This document shows positions 63,099-64,000 of a DNA stretch of 64,000 nucleotides, piece by piece. The DNA lies in contig CAMSCJ010000006.1 in NCBI GenBank assembly GCA_947056845.1, forward strand, positions 20,396-84,395, in the 5' to 3' direction. The first letter of the stretch is position 1; each line of letters starts with the position of its first letter. The translations under genes and the position numbers were made by a program. Source of the stretch: an uncultured Mycoplasmatota bacterium. Lineage in GTDB: Bacteria; Bacillota_I; Bacilli_A; RF39; UBA660. The notes under the pieces are model-generated. The model searched no databases, was not told where the DNA came from, and saw only the letters and a program-made list of their open reading frames with translations.

Positions 63099-63158
63099 AT
63101 ATATGTATTGAGAGAGGTAAAAAGGCAATTGGTGGGTGCAAGGTCAATGTGACGCCAG

Positions 63159-63176
63159 TTGTGACGGATTTGTGAC
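63159..63176 (+). repeat. right arm-type integrase site
   Basis: Same 18 bases as 27564-27581. A third, weaker TGTGACG unit lies 14 bases before it (63148-63154), so the right arm has three sites and the left two. Confidence 0.7.
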
Positions 63177-63297
63177 GAATTAATTAAAAATAAAGCAAAA
63201 AAAGGGTAATTTTTTAGAATTTTTAATTATTTTGAGTTGTTGCGAAATGCCTTGTTTTCCTTTGAAAAACAACGAATTACTGATTTTCGCTAACTGT

Positions 63298-63341
63298 CTG
63301 CAACTCCCTGATCGTTGGTTCAAATCCGACTAGACCCTCCA
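63298..63341 (+). pseudogene. 3' half of host tRNA-Cys with attR core
   Basis: CTGCAAC (63298-63304) followed by anticodon 3' stem, GATC variable loop, T arm GTTGG-TTCAAAT-CCGAC, acceptor TAGACCC and TCCA. It pairs with the 5' half at 27442-27478. Upstream sequence (CGCTAACTGT) cannot form a D arm, so no tRNA is restored here. Confidence 0.93.
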
Positions 63342-63350
63342 TAATATTTT

Positions 63351-63424
63351 GCAGGTGTGGTTCAATGGTAGAATGCGGCCTTGCCAAGGCTGAGACGCGA
63401 GTCCGATTCTCGTCACTTGCTCCA
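63351..63424 (+). tRNA. tRNA-Gly(GCC)
   Basis: A 74-base tRNA, GCAGGTG acceptor, anticodon loop TTGCCAA, T arm GCGAG-TCCGATT-CTCGT, CACTTGC, TCCA. It lies 9 bases after the tRNA-Cys 3' end, so in the empty chromosome it was in the tRNA-Cys operon; the element now separates it from that promoter. Confidence 0.95.
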
Positions 63425-63433
63425 TTTGAAAAC

Positions 63434-63469
63434 AACTTACGAACCAATATGGTATCGTGAGTTTTTATT
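63434..63469 (+). terminator. tRNA operon terminator
   Basis: AACTTACGA / TCGTGAGTT (one G-U) with a 12-base loop and T-run. Confidence 0.8.
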
Positions 63470-63484
63470 TTATAAATAAACTTT

Positions 63485-63514
63485 AGTTCTCTTTCTAGGA
63501 AGGAGAACTTTTTT
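63485..63514 (+). promoter_or_regulatory. hairpin overlapping the ribosome site of the last gene
   Basis: AGTTCTC / GAGAACT with the Shine-Dalgarno AGGAAGGAG spread across loop and 3' arm, then TTTTTT and the ATG. It could act as a terminator or as a translation-controlling hairpin. Confidence 0.5.
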
Positions 63515-63799
63515 ATGCTTGAATTTGAATTATTTGAAGAATTAAAACCAAATAATGAACTACTAGAAATTTTGAAAAATTATACCTATTCTATCAAGAA
63601 AGGGACTGTAAAACATTTATTACATACTAATTTACAAGTTATCGAGCCTACTGAATATTTAATTACATATCCTGCTACTCTTACAATATTGGAATATCAA
63701 GTAAATGAAATATCTAATAAGCCATTTTATATTAAAGAACATAATCAAAAATATAATCTCAAAGAAATTATACAATTTTTAAAGAAATTTAAAGTTTAG
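63515..63799 (+). CDS. hypothetical protein downstream of the element
   Basis: A 94-residue protein of unknown family (LEFELFEELKPNNELLEILKNY...). AGGAAGGAG precedes the ATG. It looks soluble with an alternating strand/helix pattern and no cysteines. It is chromosomal, past attR and the tRNA operon. After it, 63,800-64,000 holds no clear gene; a promoter-like TAGACA-17-TTAAAA occurs at 63967-63995. Confidence 0.55.
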   Translation: MLEFELFEELKPNNELLEILKNYTYSIKKGTVKHLLHTNLQVIEPTEYLITYPATLTILEYQVNEISNKPFYIKEHNQKYNLKEIIQFLKKFKV

Positions 63800-64000
63800 A
63801 CTTAACTTTCTTCAATTTTGTGAGGAAAGATATGGAGGGTGTCTGCTTTTTCTTGTTTTTGTTAGGAAACATATGAGGGAGTATATTTTCTCTTTCAAAT
63901 TAAAAAAATTATGAAGAAATGTAAAATTTGTGTAAGTTTTTAACTTTTGGATTGGTTACAATAAATTAGACAACTTTGATAAGGACATGTTAAAATAGAA

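Larger units (their letters stand above)
27472..63304 (+). mobile_element. integrative conjugative element in tRNA-Cys
   Basis: About 35.8 kb bounded by direct repeats CTGCAAC (27472-27478 and 63298-63304), the anticodon loop of the target tRNA. It encodes a tyrosine integrase and Xis-like protein at the right end, relaxase with accessory RHH proteins and an oriT-like region, VirD4, VirB4, TrbL, PrgI and TrbC-like proteins and an M23 hydrolase, so a full conjugation set is plausible. Cargo includes an adhesin/sortase pair, a peptide/ABC exporter and antirestriction genes. Nearly all genes point right; exceptions are the left-end regulators and the element's own tRNA-Cys. Confidence 0.95.

Noticed and set aside
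63826..63880. Short frame MEGVCFFLFLLGNI near the right edge
   Set aside because: Only 14 codons, no clear ribosome site, and no context supporting a leader peptide within the window.

Overview
The window (about 28% GC by eye) is chromosome from an AT-rich Bacillota relative. The AT content, Bacillus-like gene order (lon followed by a spoVID-like and a ysxE-like gene, yidD, rnc) and TGA used as a stop suggest an uncultured gut-type Bacilli lineage near Erysipelotrichales/RF39. The taxonomic placement is inference.

1-27,441 is ordinary core chromosome: an OYE-family reductase, asparaginase, a long ThyX, a ZnuA-like lipoprotein without its usual metal histidines, YidD, RNase III with an overlapping large unknown gene, YebC, RbfA, formate-THF ligase, a HipA-like kinase, a CIRCE-controlled N-domain-less ClpB, a U32 peptidase, Lon, a small paralog family with one broken member, SpoVID-like and YsxE-like proteins, an orphan prepilin and an LTA-synthase-type sulfatase.

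27,472-63,304 is an integrative conjugative element of about 35.8 kb. It has integrated exactly in the anticodon loop of tRNA-Cys(GCA). The 5' half of the host tRNA is at 27,442-27,478 and the 3' half at 63,298-63,341, with the 7-bp loop CTGCAAC as the duplicated core. Unlike most tRNA-targeting elements, it does not rebuild the tRNA at a junction. Instead it carries a complete tRNA-Cys with its own promoter and terminator on the opposite strand (60,497-60,571). Its layout is: regulators with shared operators, an attenuator-like leader, a methyltransferase, type IV secretion genes (TrbC/VirB2-like, TrbL, PrgI, VirB4, M23 hydrolase), a thioester/Cna-B adhesin with its own sortase, membrane cargo, an oriT-like region, RHH accessory proteins and a MobP-type relaxase, a secreted peptide with an ABC exporter, VirD4, a sigma/anti-sigma pair, an antirestriction module, then an Xis-like gene and a tyrosine integrase.

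The most unusual signal is translational. At least ten element genes have a strong Shine-Dalgarno sequence placed before ATA, ATT, ATC or CTG, with conserved protein sequence lying upstream of the first ATG/GTG/TTG. Two adjacent genes share the same ribosome-binding sequence and spacer, one followed by ATA and the other by ATG. No such starts were seen in the flanking chromosome. Right of the element are tRNA-Gly(GCC), which integration has cut from its original promoter, and a short unknown gene.
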